Counted from the first letter of the stretch, positions 27,670 to 37,214 are shown. The stretch: DNA of 64,000 nucleotides from Bin5 sp034428395 (GCA_034428395.1 DAOUHX010000359.1:1-64000), one strand, 5' to 3'. The notes: generated by a model from the sequence alone, not told the origin. Program-made: numbers and translations.

Positions 27670-27787
27670 AGGGTTTGCTTCGCGTACTGCAACTCCGCCT
27701 TCCTTTATCCAGAATATCCCAATCCAATCTCTGGCGGGATCCCCTCGACGCTCCGCGTTCATTGTATCCCTTCCCGCCAATAAGAGA

Positions 27788-27811
27788 ACGAGGCGCGGCA
27801 CCGCGCCTCGT
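27788..27811. terminator. Convergent hairpin terminator
   Basis: ACGAGGCGCGG and CCGCGCCTCGT form a very stable hairpin of about 11 bp with a minimal loop. It lies between two genes that end toward each other (27669 + and 27878 -). T-rich tails are short on both sides (TTTC on +, TCTCTTATT on -), so it probably serves both directions. Confidence 0.6.
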
Positions 27812-27877
27812 TTCGTCAGAATCTTAGATTTGGAGCGCTCCGCAAAGCGCTCGACCGCCGTTCGCAAGAACCTACGT

Positions 27878-29530
27878 CTACCGTATCCCCGCCATCTCCT
27901 GCAGCAAGTGCCAGTTGGCGAGTCGGTCGGCCTGGCTATCCATCAACACCTCCGACGGATTGCCCTCCTTGTCGAACTGCTTGGCGAACCGCCCTTCCGA
28001 ACGGGCGAAGGTGATGAAGTCGATCGTCTCGCCCGTCTTTTTGATCGTGTACCAGTCCTCTTTCACCGCCGGGTTGCCCTGCAAACTCAACCGGTCGCGA
28101 ATCGTATCGCCCTTGCGGGGGTCGTAAATGAACATCGGAAAGGCCCGGCTGTCAACTGCCAACTTGGCCTGATGGCGGGCCATATTGTCGGCCACACCGT
28201 GCTCAGGCTGGCACGTCGTGAATACGTTGACGATGGCCGGCCCTTCAAACTCGGCGGCCTCCAGGATCGACTTGTAGAAATGGTTGGGAACCGCCTGCAC
28301 GGTCTGCGAGACATATGTGTTTGGGTGCATCATTGCGATGCGCCCCAACTCCTTGCGCATCTCAGTCTTTCCCGGAATCTTCTTTCCGTGCGAGTACATC
28401 TTGGCGTTCTGCCCCGTAAACGATGCCGTGCTCGTCTGACCGCCGGTGTTGGAGTAGACCTGCGTATCCAGCACCAGAACGCTGATGTTCATGCCGCTGG
28501 CAAGCATCCGGCTCAGCGCCTGAAACCCGATGTCGAGCATGGCGCCGTCACCGCCCATCACCCACAACTGCTTGTCCTCCCAGCCCAACTGGTCCCAACG
28601 CATGCGCAGACCCATCGCGAAAGTTGGGCCGTCCTCAAACAGCGAATTGCTCCACGGCACAATGTAGGGATTGTACGGGTAGGTGCTGCCGTAAACAGTA
28701 TTACAACCTGTGCTCGCGGCGATTCCGACATTCTCGGCGCCATACTTGTAGCCGAGCGCAGCCAGCCACATGCGAATCGCCGTTGCCTCCCCGCACCCTG
28801 CGCACGAACCCGCGCCGCCCACATAGAGCATGCTCTGCTCCGCCAGCATCATATCCACCGCAACGCGCTCGTTTATGAACTCCTGCGGTGTGGGCGGAAG
28901 CTTGCGGAAGAAATCGATGCTCTTCTGATAGATCGGGACCGTCGTATCTTCCTTCTCAATCATCTTCAGGGCATGATAGCCCAGGTCGTCGCAAGCCTCT
29001 ACGCATTCGGCGCACCCTTTGCATTTCGTCGGGTCAATGAAAATGCCGAACTTGCCAGGCGTCTTCTTGCGCTTGGCCGGAACCTTGTAAAACTTGTTTG
29101 TCTCGGCGAACTGCTTCGACATGAAAGTTCGTTCGGCCTCGTCGTCGATCTCGTCCAGCGCACTGCTGAGCTCATCTTCAGTCACGACTTTGCCCAGGAT
29201 AGCTGTATCCGGGCACTGCGTGACGCAACTCATGCAGCCGGTGCAGTTCTGTTCGATATACTCCGGAATCTCTGGCGCAATATAGCTGAAGTCGCGGTAG
29301 GCCCCGGTCCCCGCGGGAATGACCGAACGCGCGACACCTGTATCGGCATCCAGCGTTTCTGGCCCCGGCCCCTCGTTATACTCCTGTACGACACGTTCGA
29401 AAAAGTCGTGGGCATCGACCACCGACGCCTCGAAACTATCATGGTAACCGTTCTCTTCCGCGCTTTCCTCGTGGCCGTTGGCCGTGCGCGTCAGATTGCG
29501 TATGTCAAATGTATTGATTGTAACGCCCAT
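27878..29530 (-). CDS. Pyruvate/2-oxoacid:ferredoxin oxidoreductase, ferredoxin + TPP (delta-beta) subunit
   Basis: 550 residues. After about 90 residues come two [4Fe-4S] motifs, CTGCMSCVTQCP and CKGCAECVEACD. The TPP-binding beta domain has SCAGCGEA, TGCNT and the metal motif GGDGAMLDIG. With the upstream subunit this recreates domains V-VI of NifJ-type PFOR, which oxidises pyruvate plus CoA to acetyl-CoA and reduced ferredoxin. The gene follows its partner by 55 bases. The split point, before the ferredoxin domain, differs from one-chain NifJ and from four-subunit archaeal enzymes. Pyruvate specificity is inferred. Confidence 0.92.
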   Translation of the reverse strand: MGVTINTFDIRNLTRTANGHEESAEENGYHDSFEASVVDAHDFFERVVQEYNEGPGPETLDADTGVARSVIPAGTGAYRDFSYIAPEIPEYIEQNCTGCMSCVTQCPDTAILGKVVTEDELSSALDEIDDEAERTFMSKQFAETNKFYKVPAKRKKTPGKFGIFIDPTKCKGCAECVEACDDLGYHALKMIEKEDTTVPIYQKSIDFFRKLPPTPQEFINERVAVDMMLAEQSMLYVGGAGSCAGCGEATAIRMWLAALGYKYGAENVGIAASTGCNTVYGSTYPYNPYIVPWSNSLFEDGPTFAMGLRMRWDQLGWEDKQLWVMGGDGAMLDIGFQALSRMLASGMNISVLVLDTQVYSNTGGQTSTASFTGQNAKMYSHGKKIPGKTEMRKELGRIAMMHPNTYVSQTVQAVPNHFYKSILEAAEFEGPAIVNVFTTCQPEHGVADNMARHQAKLAVDSRAFPMFIYDPRKGDTIRDRLSLQGNPAVKEDWYTIKKTGETIDFITFARSEGRFAKQFDKEGNPSEVLMDSQADRLANWHLLQEMAGIR

Positions 29531-29585
29531 AAGAGTAGCCGCCTTTCGGTTGTGCGTGAATCAGTCGAGTAGGTACCGGATGCCT

Positions 29586-31616
29586 TTAGGAAAAGAGCGT
29601 GATCTCCGCGCCCGGGACCAGCACCGGAGCGGTGATGTCCTGGGCGATGACTTCCGGTGGAATCTCGAACGCCTCTTCATAGCCGCGACGAACACAGCGC
29701 ATATTCGCCTGCACGACTTTCTCTCCGCGGCTGCCGAAATACTTCTGCAAAGCCTGTTCCGAGCGTTCCATCACATCTTTGTCTTCCAGGTTCGCCTCGC
29801 CCGCGAAAGGCGTCACTCGTAGGAAAATGCCCAGCAGCACAATGCCCTGCATACGAACTTCCAGGTCGGCAACTGGTGCCTCCTCGCGTGCGATCTTGGC
29901 GCCGTCCGCCGCAACTACGCGCAGCTGCTTGTCCCGTATCAATTCCTTCGCCTTGGGCGGCACATTTGCCCACACATTCTCCGGCGTGTCCTTGTTCGTC
30001 TGGACGAAAAGCGTTCCCCCGGTCTGGATGCCCGCCAGCGGCTGGCTCGTAAAGAAGGCGTTGATGTCGTTCATTGGCACGAAATCAACGTTTTTGAGCT
30101 CACAGTGGGTCAGAATCGGCTCGTCCGCCACCGTCAGATAGTAGGTCGTGGGCAGGCCCTTCTTCTCAGAACCGTACTTCGGATAGGCCTGCACTTTCTT
30201 GCCGAAAATGTCGCCCGCGATCGTGGCAATTACTTTGTTCGTCGTGACCGAGCCGTAGCCGCCAACCGAATGGCCGCGCATCGAAAATGCACCTTCCGGC
30301 CGTACATCCGGGTCCCCGTTCAGTGGCAGTGCAAGGTCATGCTTGATCCCTACAACGAAGAAACGCGGCCCTTCCTCTTCCATGTTGCGGGCGATTGAAA
30401 CAAAGTGCCCGGGCCGTACGTCGCGGCTGCCCAGACCGGCCGAGCCGCTGTAGATCTTGGGTATGTCGTCAATTGCCGCGTAGCCAGGGCTGCCGGTGTA
30501 AGCGTCGGCGAACGCAGACTTGATGTCGTTCGTCACCGGATTGTTCGGCGCTATCGGATCGTCCATCCGCTCCAGGACGGTGAAGGCCCGCAAATGGCGC
30601 AACGCCTCGACGATCTCCTTGCTCGGGAATGGCCTGTAGCAGGTAATGTGCACGACGCCGACCTTGATTCCCTCCTCGCGCCGGATGTAATCTACCGTCG
30701 CTTTGGCCGTCTCGATCATGCAGCCCATGCCCACAATGGCATATTCGGCGTCTTCCATGCGGTAGCAGTCGATCATCTCGTAGCGCCGACCGGTCAACCG
30801 GAAGAACTCGTCCATTGCATTCTTGACCGCGTCCCCAACCTTCGAATAGTATTCACGCTGGGCGATCTTACCCTTCATGTAGCTGTCCTGGTTCTGCACA
30901 ACCCCAGTCATAATCGGATTGTATGGGTTGAACAGGTTGACCAGCTTGTCTTCCGGCCGACCGATGTAATCCTTCATCATCTCCGGCTCGCACAACAGCA
31001 CGTCCTCAACCGTGTGTGTAGTCAGAAATCCGTCCTGCACGTTGAAGAACGGCGTGCGGCTGTCTTCGGCTGCGCGGCGGGAGATAAGCGCCAGGTCACC
31101 CGACTCCTGGGCCGTCCGTCCGAATAAGATGCCCCAGCCTGAATCAGATACCGACATGACATCGTCGTGCCCCGCGTGAACATTCAGGCTGTGGCTCGTC
31201 AGCGCCCGCGCGCCGATGTGAAAGACAACCGGAAGCCGCTTGCCCGAGATCGTGTACAACACCTCGTGCATCAGAATCAGCCCCTGGCCCGACGTATAGT
31301 TGCTGACGCGCCCCCCGGCCACTGCAAATCCTTCACACGCCGCCGCCGCACTGTGCTCCGATTCCGGCTCGAGAAACTTTAACTCGTCCCCCCAAAGGTT
31401 GCGAACGCCATTCGAAACCGCGGCGCCGTAACCGCCGCCCATCGTGGTCGAAGAAGTAATCGGATAGGCGCAGGCAGCCTGTGTAATGTGCGTTTCTACC
31501 CACACCACAGACCCGGCCCCGTCCGTCGTCGTTGGGATACCCGGGTACGGCACATGACCGTTTTGGTTGTCTGAGAGGGCCTCAGGTAAACCGGAAACGT
31601 TCTTTGTGTCTGCCAT
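29586..31616 (-). CDS. Pyruvate/2-oxoacid:ferredoxin oxidoreductase, alpha-gamma fusion subunit
   Basis: 676 residues. The N-terminal alpha (pyrimidine-binding) region begins after a short tail with HITQAACAYPITSSTTMGGG, the PFOR-type start of domain I. It continues with CYRPFP in domain II and ends in a gamma-like domain III (GSVTTNKVIATIAGDIFG). The start is ATG 31616: AGGAGG ends immediately before an upstream ATG at 31622, too close to use, and is 6 bases from 31616. A TATACT -10-like box lies at 31676-31681. It is the first gene of the two-gene unit with the delta-beta subunit. Confidence 0.92.
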   Translation of the reverse strand: MADTKNVSGLPEALSDNQNGHVPYPGIPTTTDGAGSVVWVETHITQAACAYPITSSTTMGGGYGAAVSNGVRNLWGDELKFLEPESEHSAAAACEGFAVAGGRVSNYTSGQGLILMHEVLYTISGKRLPVVFHIGARALTSHSLNVHAGHDDVMSVSDSGWGILFGRTAQESGDLALISRRAAEDSRTPFFNVQDGFLTTHTVEDVLLCEPEMMKDYIGRPEDKLVNLFNPYNPIMTGVVQNQDSYMKGKIAQREYYSKVGDAVKNAMDEFFRLTGRRYEMIDCYRMEDAEYAIVGMGCMIETAKATVDYIRREEGIKVGVVHITCYRPFPSKEIVEALRHLRAFTVLERMDDPIAPNNPVTNDIKSAFADAYTGSPGYAAIDDIPKIYSGSAGLGSRDVRPGHFVSIARNMEEEGPRFFVVGIKHDLALPLNGDPDVRPEGAFSMRGHSVGGYGSVTTNKVIATIAGDIFGKKVQAYPKYGSEKKGLPTTYYLTVADEPILTHCELKNVDFVPMNDINAFFTSQPLAGIQTGGTLFVQTNKDTPENVWANVPPKAKELIRDKQLRVVAADGAKIAREEAPVADLEVRMQGIVLLGIFLRVTPFAGEANLEDKDVMERSEQALQKYFGSRGEKVVQANMRCVRRGYEEAFEIPPEVIAQDITAPVLVPGAEITLFS

Positions 31617-31901
31617 GGTCATCCTCCTGATGCCAGCATAGCGGGCATGGCAAAGCCGTTTTCAAGCCTTGCTCTAGTATAGGCTACCTTCTGAACCAAG
31701 TTTACCACAGAACTGCACAACAGATCAAGCTCCTGCGTAGGCCAATTGTACAAATCGGCTCCCTTGTCTGTGGCTTCCCTGCAAATTGCATGATCCCTCT
31801 CTAGGCCCATTCTCTCCCGGCAAAAGGGATGGCTCCACACTTTTCCGCCTTCGTGATACCTGGAGACCCACAGTATGGTTCTCGATCAACAGGCAACTCT
31901 T
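31617..31901 (-). promoter_or_regulatory. Upstream region of PFOR operon
   Basis: A 285-base gap between the PFOR start and the end of the VOC gene. On the minus strand TATACT (31676-31681) sits about 60 bases before the start codon, without a convincing -35. A 73-codon open frame across this stretch has no recognisable features, and I do not call it. Confidence 0.3.
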
Positions 31902-32552
31902 CTATTCAAGGGTCACAATGCCATTCGGCGTTTCAAGCTTCGCCCTCATCGCCGCAACCGGTCCGGCGGCAACCAAAATGTCGATGTGCAGCGCCGACAG
32001 CATCGGCTGCACTTCGGCAGGACGGGGATGGAACAAGGCAAGCTCCAACAGCCTTGCCCCCTGTGAGGATGTCTTCGCAGGATGGGGCGTTCCCTCGCCC
32101 CACTCAATCAAAAACGGCACAAGGCCGCTGCCGGGAGGCGGCCAGCTTTCCCGCGCCTCCGGACGCTTCGTCGTTCGCCAGCGCAATTGAACGCCGTCCG
32201 GCCGCGTTCGACCCCCCTCGACGATCACTCCAGGGTCATAGCCCGCAGCCTGCGCAGCCTGTGCAACCTCTTCCAACGAAGGAGCCAGAACCGCCCAGGT
32301 AACCAGCTTGCCGATGTGCAAATCGTCCAGACCGAAGGCAAGCGGCTCCCTTGAACCACCCGAACGCTGCGCCGGATCGGGGGCGATGACTTCCAGATAA
32401 CAGTTCTGGTTCAATGAAAGCAGCGCGTTATGCGTCCCGTTTGGATGCCGACCGCCTGCCGAGGGCCGCACACCGAGCAGTGCCGCCAGTTTGTCAACAG
32501 CCTTGCCCAGGTCAGGCGCCGCATATACAAGGTGATCGGGTGAAAGGGCCAT
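31902..32552 (-). CDS. VOC / glyoxalase-like domain protein
   Basis: 216 residues resembling the Glyoxalase_3 group of the vicinal-oxygen-chelate superfamily. It opens LSPDHLVYAAPDLGKAVDKL with the metal-ligand His at position 6. NCYLEVIAPDP supplies the usual Glu, and a second half-repeat begins WAVLAPSLEEVAQAAQAAG. These proteins are metal-dependent isomerases, hydrolases or dioxygenases. No substrate can be read. It is divergent from the second PhyH gene, with a start-to-start gap of about 175 bases. Confidence 0.75.
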   Translation of the reverse strand: MALSPDHLVYAAPDLGKAVDKLAALLGVRPSAGGRHPNGTHNALLSLNQNCYLEVIAPDPAQRSGGSREPLAFGLDDLHIGKLVTWAVLAPSLEEVAQAAQAAGYDPGVIVEGGRTRPDGVQLRWRTTKRPEARESWPPPGSGLVPFLIEWGEGTPHPAKTSSQGARLLELALFHPRPAEVQPMLSALHIDILVAAGPVAAMRAKLETPNGIVTLE

Positions 32553-32728
32553 ACTTGCCTCTTGGTCTCGTCGTGCTATACCTGCAAGCCATCACGTGTT
32601 GTACAATCATGTTAGGCACTGTTAAGAGGGATTTACCCTCGTTTGGCCGGATTCCCGGCACCGCAGGCAGCATTGTAGCCTACTCACTTAAGCCGACAAA
32701 ATGTGTACGTCAACCAACGGGGACAGCG

Positions 32729-33565
32729 ATGAGCACCGAAAACCATGCAGTGTCCGAAATCGAAATCTTTCTGTTCGACCTGAGGGGTTATCTTCTGCTG
32801 AAGGGAGCCCTCACCCCTGCCGAAGTGGCCGCATGTAACGCCGAAATCGACGCTGTTCTGCCTCTGGAAGTCGGCAGCTGGGCGGGCTACATTCATGGCC
32901 ATCAGTACGGGACCGACGACGGCCTCAACCTTCAGCAGATTTACGAGGCCGGGCCCGCCTTCGAGAATCTCATCGACCATCCTTCCTGGATCGAGAAAGT
33001 GAAACTCTTCGTCGGTGGCGAAGGCACGTTCGACTTCCATCATGGGCCGCTCTTCATCGACGAAAACTTCGCCAACCTGCGCGGGCCCGGCGAAGCCATC
33101 GGCATCCACTCAGGTGGACACTGGGCAGTAAAGCGAAACCAATTTCGCTTCCGTGCTGGGAGCTTCATGAGCGGACAGGTTAACCTCCTCGTCGCGCTGA
33201 CCGACATCGGACCGGGTGACGGCGGCACCATGGTGATCCCCGGAAGCCACAAGTCAAACTTCCCACCGCCGCAGTACGATGAACACTCTATCGGGCTTGG
33301 TGGATCTGCCGATGCGATCATCGGTGCCGAAGAGATCTTCATGGACGCCGGCGACGCGCTGATTTTCGTCGACACCATCTGTCACGGCTCTGCCCGGCGC
33401 ACCGCGACCGGCGACCGCCGCGTCGTCGTCTACCGCTACGGCCCCTCCTGGGGCTTCTTTCGCTTCGGCTACCGGCCGTCGCCGGACCTCCTGGTACGGC
33501 TCACACCCGCCAGACGCCACATCGTCTGGCCGCACGAGGTGATGCAGAGGGAACCTCAGAAGTAG
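32729..33565 (+). CDS. Phytanoyl-CoA dioxygenase family protein (second copy)
   Basis: 278 residues, Fe(II)/2-oxoglutarate oxygenase type. The first part (FLFDLRGYLLLKGALTPAEV) is the family N-terminus. The facial triad would come from GIHSGGHW in the core and a distal His (DTICHGSARRT), with a 2-oxoglutarate-binding Arg in the RRTATGDRR stretch. The PGSHKSNFP motif is shared with the 43.4-kb copy. The open frame extends 105 codons upstream, but ATG 32729 is where family similarity begins. It is a closer relative of the 43445-44197 copy than of the 2241-3047 copy. Confidence 0.87.
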   Translation: MSTENHAVSEIEIFLFDLRGYLLLKGALTPAEVAACNAEIDAVLPLEVGSWAGYIHGHQYGTDDGLNLQQIYEAGPAFENLIDHPSWIEKVKLFVGGEGTFDFHHGPLFIDENFANLRGPGEAIGIHSGGHWAVKRNQFRFRAGSFMSGQVNLLVALTDIGPGDGGTMVIPGSHKSNFPPPQYDEHSIGLGGSADAIIGAEEIFMDAGDALIFVDTICHGSARRTATGDRRVVVYRYGPSWGFFRFGYRPSPDLLVRLTPARRHIVWPHEVMQREPQK

Positions 33566-33577
33566 GCGCCTGTGCGT

Positions 33578-34564
33578 TCATCGCATGCGAGAGGGCACAA
33601 ACCACATATCGAGGCTTTCGCCCACCGCCTCTTTGAGCGGTTCAGTTGCCCGGGCAAGGCGGCATAGGACCTCCTCCGGAATCCTCAACTCAAGAGAAGG
33701 AAGGTTGTGGCGCACTTCGACGGCGTTGCGCGCGCCGACCAACAGCGAGGTGACGCCCTCTTGCTGTCGCAGCCACGCCAGCGAGACCGCAGCCATTGGT
33801 TCGCCCAACTCCCCGGCAATCTCGCGGATTTCGGCCACCGCCCTGAACAACGCCTCCTCGCAGCCAGGTTCGCCGTGCTCCGACATCGGCCGTGCGCTCG
33901 AATACAGCCGCGTGCGCGCCAGCCCTTCCGGTACTTCCTCAGCGCTGGCGTAACGGCCCGTCAGAACGCCCTGCGCCAGCGGGCTGTAACATATCACGCC
34001 GATACCGTTCGCTCGGCAGAGCGGCAGTACCGCCCGCTCTATGCCGCGCCAAGCCAGGCTGTACGGCAACTGATCGCTTACGCACCGGCCCAGTTTGACC
34101 ATCTCCGAAAGGTCCCGTACCGCGAAGTTGCAGACACCGTAAGCGCGGATCTTGCCCTGCTCCACCAACCTCTCCAGCGCGCCGACCGTCTCCTCCAGCG
34201 GCACATCCCAGTTTGGCCAGTGAACCTGATAAAGGTCAATGTAGTCGGTCTGCAATGCCTTGAGACTGCGCTCGCACGCGCGCATCAGTTCTGGCGGGTC
34301 CAGGTTGCCGGCGCTGACCTTGGTGGCGACTATCGCATCGCCGCGGCGCCCCTTCAAACCCCTGCCCAGCACCTCTTCTGAGCGGCCGTAACCCTCCGCC
34401 GTATCGAAGAAGTTGATGCCCTCATCGAGCGCAGCGCAAACAGCCGCAATTGAATCAGCATCCTCCTGTGCTCCCCACACGTCGCCGCCCGCGAACGGCC
34501 AGCAGCCCAGCGCAATCTCGGAGACCTGCATGTCTTCGCGTCTTCCCAATGGCCTGTACCGCAT
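33578..34564 (-). CDS. Aldo/keto reductase
   Basis: A 328-residue NADPH-dependent (alpha/beta)8 reductase. The catalytic tetrad is visible: Asp and Tyr in FFDTAEGYGRSEEVLG, Lys in IVATKVS, His in YQVHWPN. The C-terminal cofactor-binding segment SLLVGARNAVEV is typical of the AKR5/AKR11/AKR13-like bacterial groups. It lies convergent to the dioxygenase gene with 12 bases between stops. Substrate unknown; sugars or ketones are usual. Confidence 0.93.
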   Translation of the reverse strand: MRYRPLGRREDMQVSEIALGCWPFAGGDVWGAQEDADSIAAVCAALDEGINFFDTAEGYGRSEEVLGRGLKGRRGDAIVATKVSAGNLDPPELMRACERSLKALQTDYIDLYQVHWPNWDVPLEETVGALERLVEQGKIRAYGVCNFAVRDLSEMVKLGRCVSDQLPYSLAWRGIERAVLPLCRANGIGVICYSPLAQGVLTGRYASAEEVPEGLARTRLYSSARPMSEHGEPGCEEALFRAVAEIREIAGELGEPMAAVSLAWLRQQEGVTSLLVGARNAVEVRHNLPSLELRIPEEVLCRLARATEPLKEAVGESLDMWFVPSRMR

Positions 34565-34672
34565 CCTCCGCCCCCTTTCCCAAACTCCATTTTCAGTACG
34601 CTACCCCAGTCGCGAGGCTTTCGCAAGAGCCAAACTCGTGGTACGCTCTAGGCTAAATGCGCTGAAACAGAC

Positions 34673-35743
34673 GTGGGAGTCCCGACAGTGCCTAGTATCC
34701 GCAGCCTCCTGTTCAAAGAGTTCTTTCGCTGGCGCAACAGTCGCCTTCCCCTTGACCGCCCCATCGATGACCAGCGCAACTCGATCGATGCGCGCGGTGG
34801 AAGGCTGCCGATGGCCCCGGCGATTCGGGCTATGCCTGTCGACGCGTTCGGCGTGCCGGCCGAGTGGCTCGATGCCCGCGACACTCGATCGGACCGGGCG
34901 TTACTGTACCTGCACGGAGGAGGTTTTTTCATCGGCTCGTGCCGCTCCCATCGCGGTTTCGTCTCCCACCTCGCCGTCGCCTGCCGTGCCCGCACTCTGC
35001 TGCCGGAATACCGCCTCGCCCCGGAAAATCCGTTTCCTGCCGGCCTGCTGGACGCACGCGCCGCCTACAGGTTTCTGCTGGCCCAGGGCTATCCGCCCCA
35101 CAGAATCGTTGTCGCAGGGGAATCGTCTGGGGGCGGACTCGCTTTGGCGCTTCTGTCTACCCTGCGCGACGAGCGGATGCAAATGCCCGCCGCAGCCGTT
35201 CTCCTCTCTCCCTGGACCGATCTGCTGGGCACGGGGGACAGCGTGCGTACCCGCGCCCGCCGGGACCCTTGGCTGCGCCCAGCCGGCATCGAGCTCCTGG
35301 CCAATCGCTACCGCAACGGAACGCCCATCGACCACCCGCTGGTTTCGCCACTCTATGGCGATATGCACGGCTTGCCGCCCTTGCTGATTCACGCCGGCAA
35401 TGACGAAATCATACTGGACGACTCGACCCGCTTGGCGGAGAAGGCCACCGCCGCCGGCGTAGAGGTGACGCTAAAGGTCTGGGAAGGACTCTGGCACGCC
35501 TTCCATGCCTTCTATCCCTGGGTGCCGGAGGCGCGGCGGGCCCACCACGAGATCGGCCAATGGGTCGCCGCCACCCTGCAGAAAGAGACCGCTGATGATT
35601 CGCTCGGCCGATGTGCGCAGCGACGCCGAGGCGCGCCAGTGGGAAACGCGCCTCAACAGGGATTGGCCCCAGCGTTCGCAGGTGGCAGCCTGGATCGTGT
35701 CCCGGATCGACTGCCCGCCGGCAAGCTCGCCGCGAGTAGTTGA
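34673..35743 (+). CDS. HSL-type alpha/beta hydrolase (esterase)
   Basis: A 356-residue serine hydrolase of the hormone-sensitive-lipase family. The oxyanion motif is LYLHGGGFFIGS and the nucleophile elbow GESSGGGLA. The acid Asp lies in HAGNDEIILDD and the catalytic His in GLWHAFHAF. Homology appears to end near TLQKE (about 35580). The last 45 or so residues are Arg/Pro/Ala-rich and overlap the next gene by 149 bases. A tandem TGATGA at 35593 in another frame would be a natural stop, so a late frameshift is possible. Substrate: short acyl esters, inferred. Confidence 0.88.
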   Translation: MGVPTVPSIRSLLFKEFFRWRNSRLPLDRPIDDQRNSIDARGGRLPMAPAIRAMPVDAFGVPAEWLDARDTRSDRALLYLHGGGFFIGSCRSHRGFVSHLAVACRARTLLPEYRLAPENPFPAGLLDARAAYRFLLAQGYPPHRIVVAGESSGGGLALALLSTLRDERMQMPAAAVLLSPWTDLLGTGDSVRTRARRDPWLRPAGIELLANRYRNGTPIDHPLVSPLYGDMHGLPPLLIHAGNDEIILDDSTRLAEKATAAGVEVTLKVWEGLWHAFHAFYPWVPEARRAHHEIGQWVAATLQKETADDSLGRCAQRRRGAPVGNAPQQGLAPAFAGGSLDRVPDRLPAGKLAASS

Positions 35744-36254
35744 GCTGGCCTGCGGCGCCGGCTACCTCGCGGCAGCCCTTTTCCATCGATTCCCTGCTGC
35801 CCATTTTTGTGGCTTCGACCTGTCGACCCACCTTCTCGAATTCGCGCGCCGTCGGTTGACCGGGAAAGAGAGCGACTCCCCCACTGACAGAGTGGTCGAA
35901 TTGCGATCCGCCGACCTGGCAGGCCCCAACTGGGAAGAAACACTACATGAGCTGGGCTGGGCAGGACAAGTGGACGCCGTGATCTCCTTGCAGGCGTTGC
36001 ACGATCTAGGCGGACAGACGCAGCAGGTCGACGTGCTGGAACGTTCACGCGCTTTGCTGCGCACAGGCGGTCAGCTGATCTACGGCGACCTGCTTGTGAA
36101 CGCCGGCAATCCGCACCCCAGCCGTTTCACCGAGGGCCAGCACGAAGAAATGCTGCGCGCCGCCGGATTCCCGGAAATTCAAGACCGCAGGGGCGCGGAC
36201 GGCGCCGCGACGGCCCGCTTCGGCGATTTCGGTTGCTTTTGTCGCCGCAGATGA
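35595..36254 (+). CDS. SAM-dependent methyltransferase
   Basis: A 219-residue class I methyltransferase. The SAM motif VVELACGAGYLAAAL is followed by FCGFDLSTHLLEFA and the post-I region VDAVISLQALHDLGG. ATG 35595 lies inside the end of the esterase frame (149-base overlap); similarity to the family starts at about SDAEARQWETRLNRDW. Its stop overlaps the start of the next methyltransferase (ATGA at 36251), so the two are coupled. Substrate unknown. Confidence 0.82.
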   Translation: MIRSADVRSDAEARQWETRLNRDWPQRSQVAAWIVSRIDCPPASSPRVVELACGAGYLAAALFHRFPAAHFCGFDLSTHLLEFARRRLTGKESDSPTDRVVELRSADLAGPNWEETLHELGWAGQVDAVISLQALHDLGGQTQQVDVLERSRALLRTGGQLIYGDLLVNAGNPHPSRFTEGQHEEMLRAAGFPEIQDRRGADGAATARFGDFGCFCRRR

Positions 36255-37132
36255 ACACGGAAGATCCCGCTCGTCCAGGGCCGGAGCCCGCAAAACGCTC
36301 TTCTCCATCGCATTCGGCCCTGTTTCCCTACTATGAGAAGGGCGACCAGCTGATGGCAAAGCATCTGCGCTCAAACATGGCGTCCGGCCGTCGATTCGAA
36401 TTCTGGGCTCTTGACTTAATTCCCCTTCATTCCGAAGCAAGGGTCTTGGACGCCGGCTGTGGCTGGGGCCGTTTTGCCTGGCCCCTTGTCGAAAGTTATG
36501 GGCTGGCCTCCGCCGCCGTCACTTGCTGCGACAGTTCCTTCGGCATGTTGCAGACCGCTGCTCAGGAGGCGGCTCGCCACGGCCACAGCCCACATTTCGC
36601 TGCCGCCGATATCCGGTCGCTGCCATTCCCCGCCAGATATTTTGACGGCGCGATGGCCAATCATGTACTCTACCATCTGTCCTACATTCGCGACGGCATT
36701 GGCCAACTGGCGCAGGTCGTCAAAAAGGACGGCTGGTTGCTGGCCACGACCAACAGCGATAAGGCAAAAGTGCCTGTCCTGGAGTACCACTATGCCGCGC
36801 TAGACGAATTGGAGATCGACTACAGCAGGGAATCCCGCTCCCCATTTTCCATGGAGAATGGCCGTCGCCTCCTGGAATGCCACTTTGGCAAGGTGCGTTC
36901 CTTCTCCTTTGAGGACGAGACCCTGTACCACTCCGCAGATGAGTTCCTGGCCAGTTACATGACGATTGGCCGCTACCGAAATCTGCTGGCCCGCGCCGAC
37001 GTCAGCCGCGCGGCAAAGGAACGGCTGCCGCTTCTCGTGCGGGGAAAGGCGGAAGAGATGATTCGCCAGTGCGGGGTATTGCGATCGCCCGTCCGCATGG
37101 GGGCATTTGTGTGCAACGAGCCGATGGCTTGA
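36251..37132 (+). CDS. SAM-dependent methyltransferase
   Basis: 293 residues starting at ATG 36251, which overlaps the TGA of the previous gene. The SAM motif is VLDAGCGWGRFAWPL. It continues with CCDSSFGMLQTA and a DIRSLPFP segment before MANHVLYHLS, the common Methyltransf_11 layout. The C-terminal half is helical and may cap the substrate site. It is the second of two unlike methyltransferases in tandem (low mutual similarity). Substrate unknown. Confidence 0.88.
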   Translation: MNTEDPARPGPEPAKRSSPSHSALFPYYEKGDQLMAKHLRSNMASGRRFEFWALDLIPLHSEARVLDAGCGWGRFAWPLVESYGLASAAVTCCDSSFGMLQTAAQEAARHGHSPHFAAADIRSLPFPARYFDGAMANHVLYHLSYIRDGIGQLAQVVKKDGWLLATTNSDKAKVPVLEYHYAALDELEIDYSRESRSPFSMENGRRLLECHFGKVRSFSFEDETLYHSADEFLASYMTIGRYRNLLARADVSRAAKERLPLLVRGKAEEMIRQCGVLRSPVRMGAFVCNEPMA

Positions 37133-37214
37133 ATATCGGCAACTGAAGAAATCCCCGCCCCGGCAGCCTAAGCCAAAAGGGCGGGAAAGAGTCAACGAAT
37201 CCGGAGATCCATAC

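Noticed and set aside
27605..29572. A 655-codon open frame on the + strand
   Set aside because: It lies opposite the PFOR delta-beta subunit, has no recognisable motif, and is Arg/Leu/Val-rich as expected for the antisense of GC-rich coding DNA.
31619..31840. A 73-codon minus-strand frame upstream of PFOR
   Set aside because: It covers the likely promoter and the PFOR ribosome site, has no family resemblance and no ribosome site of its own.
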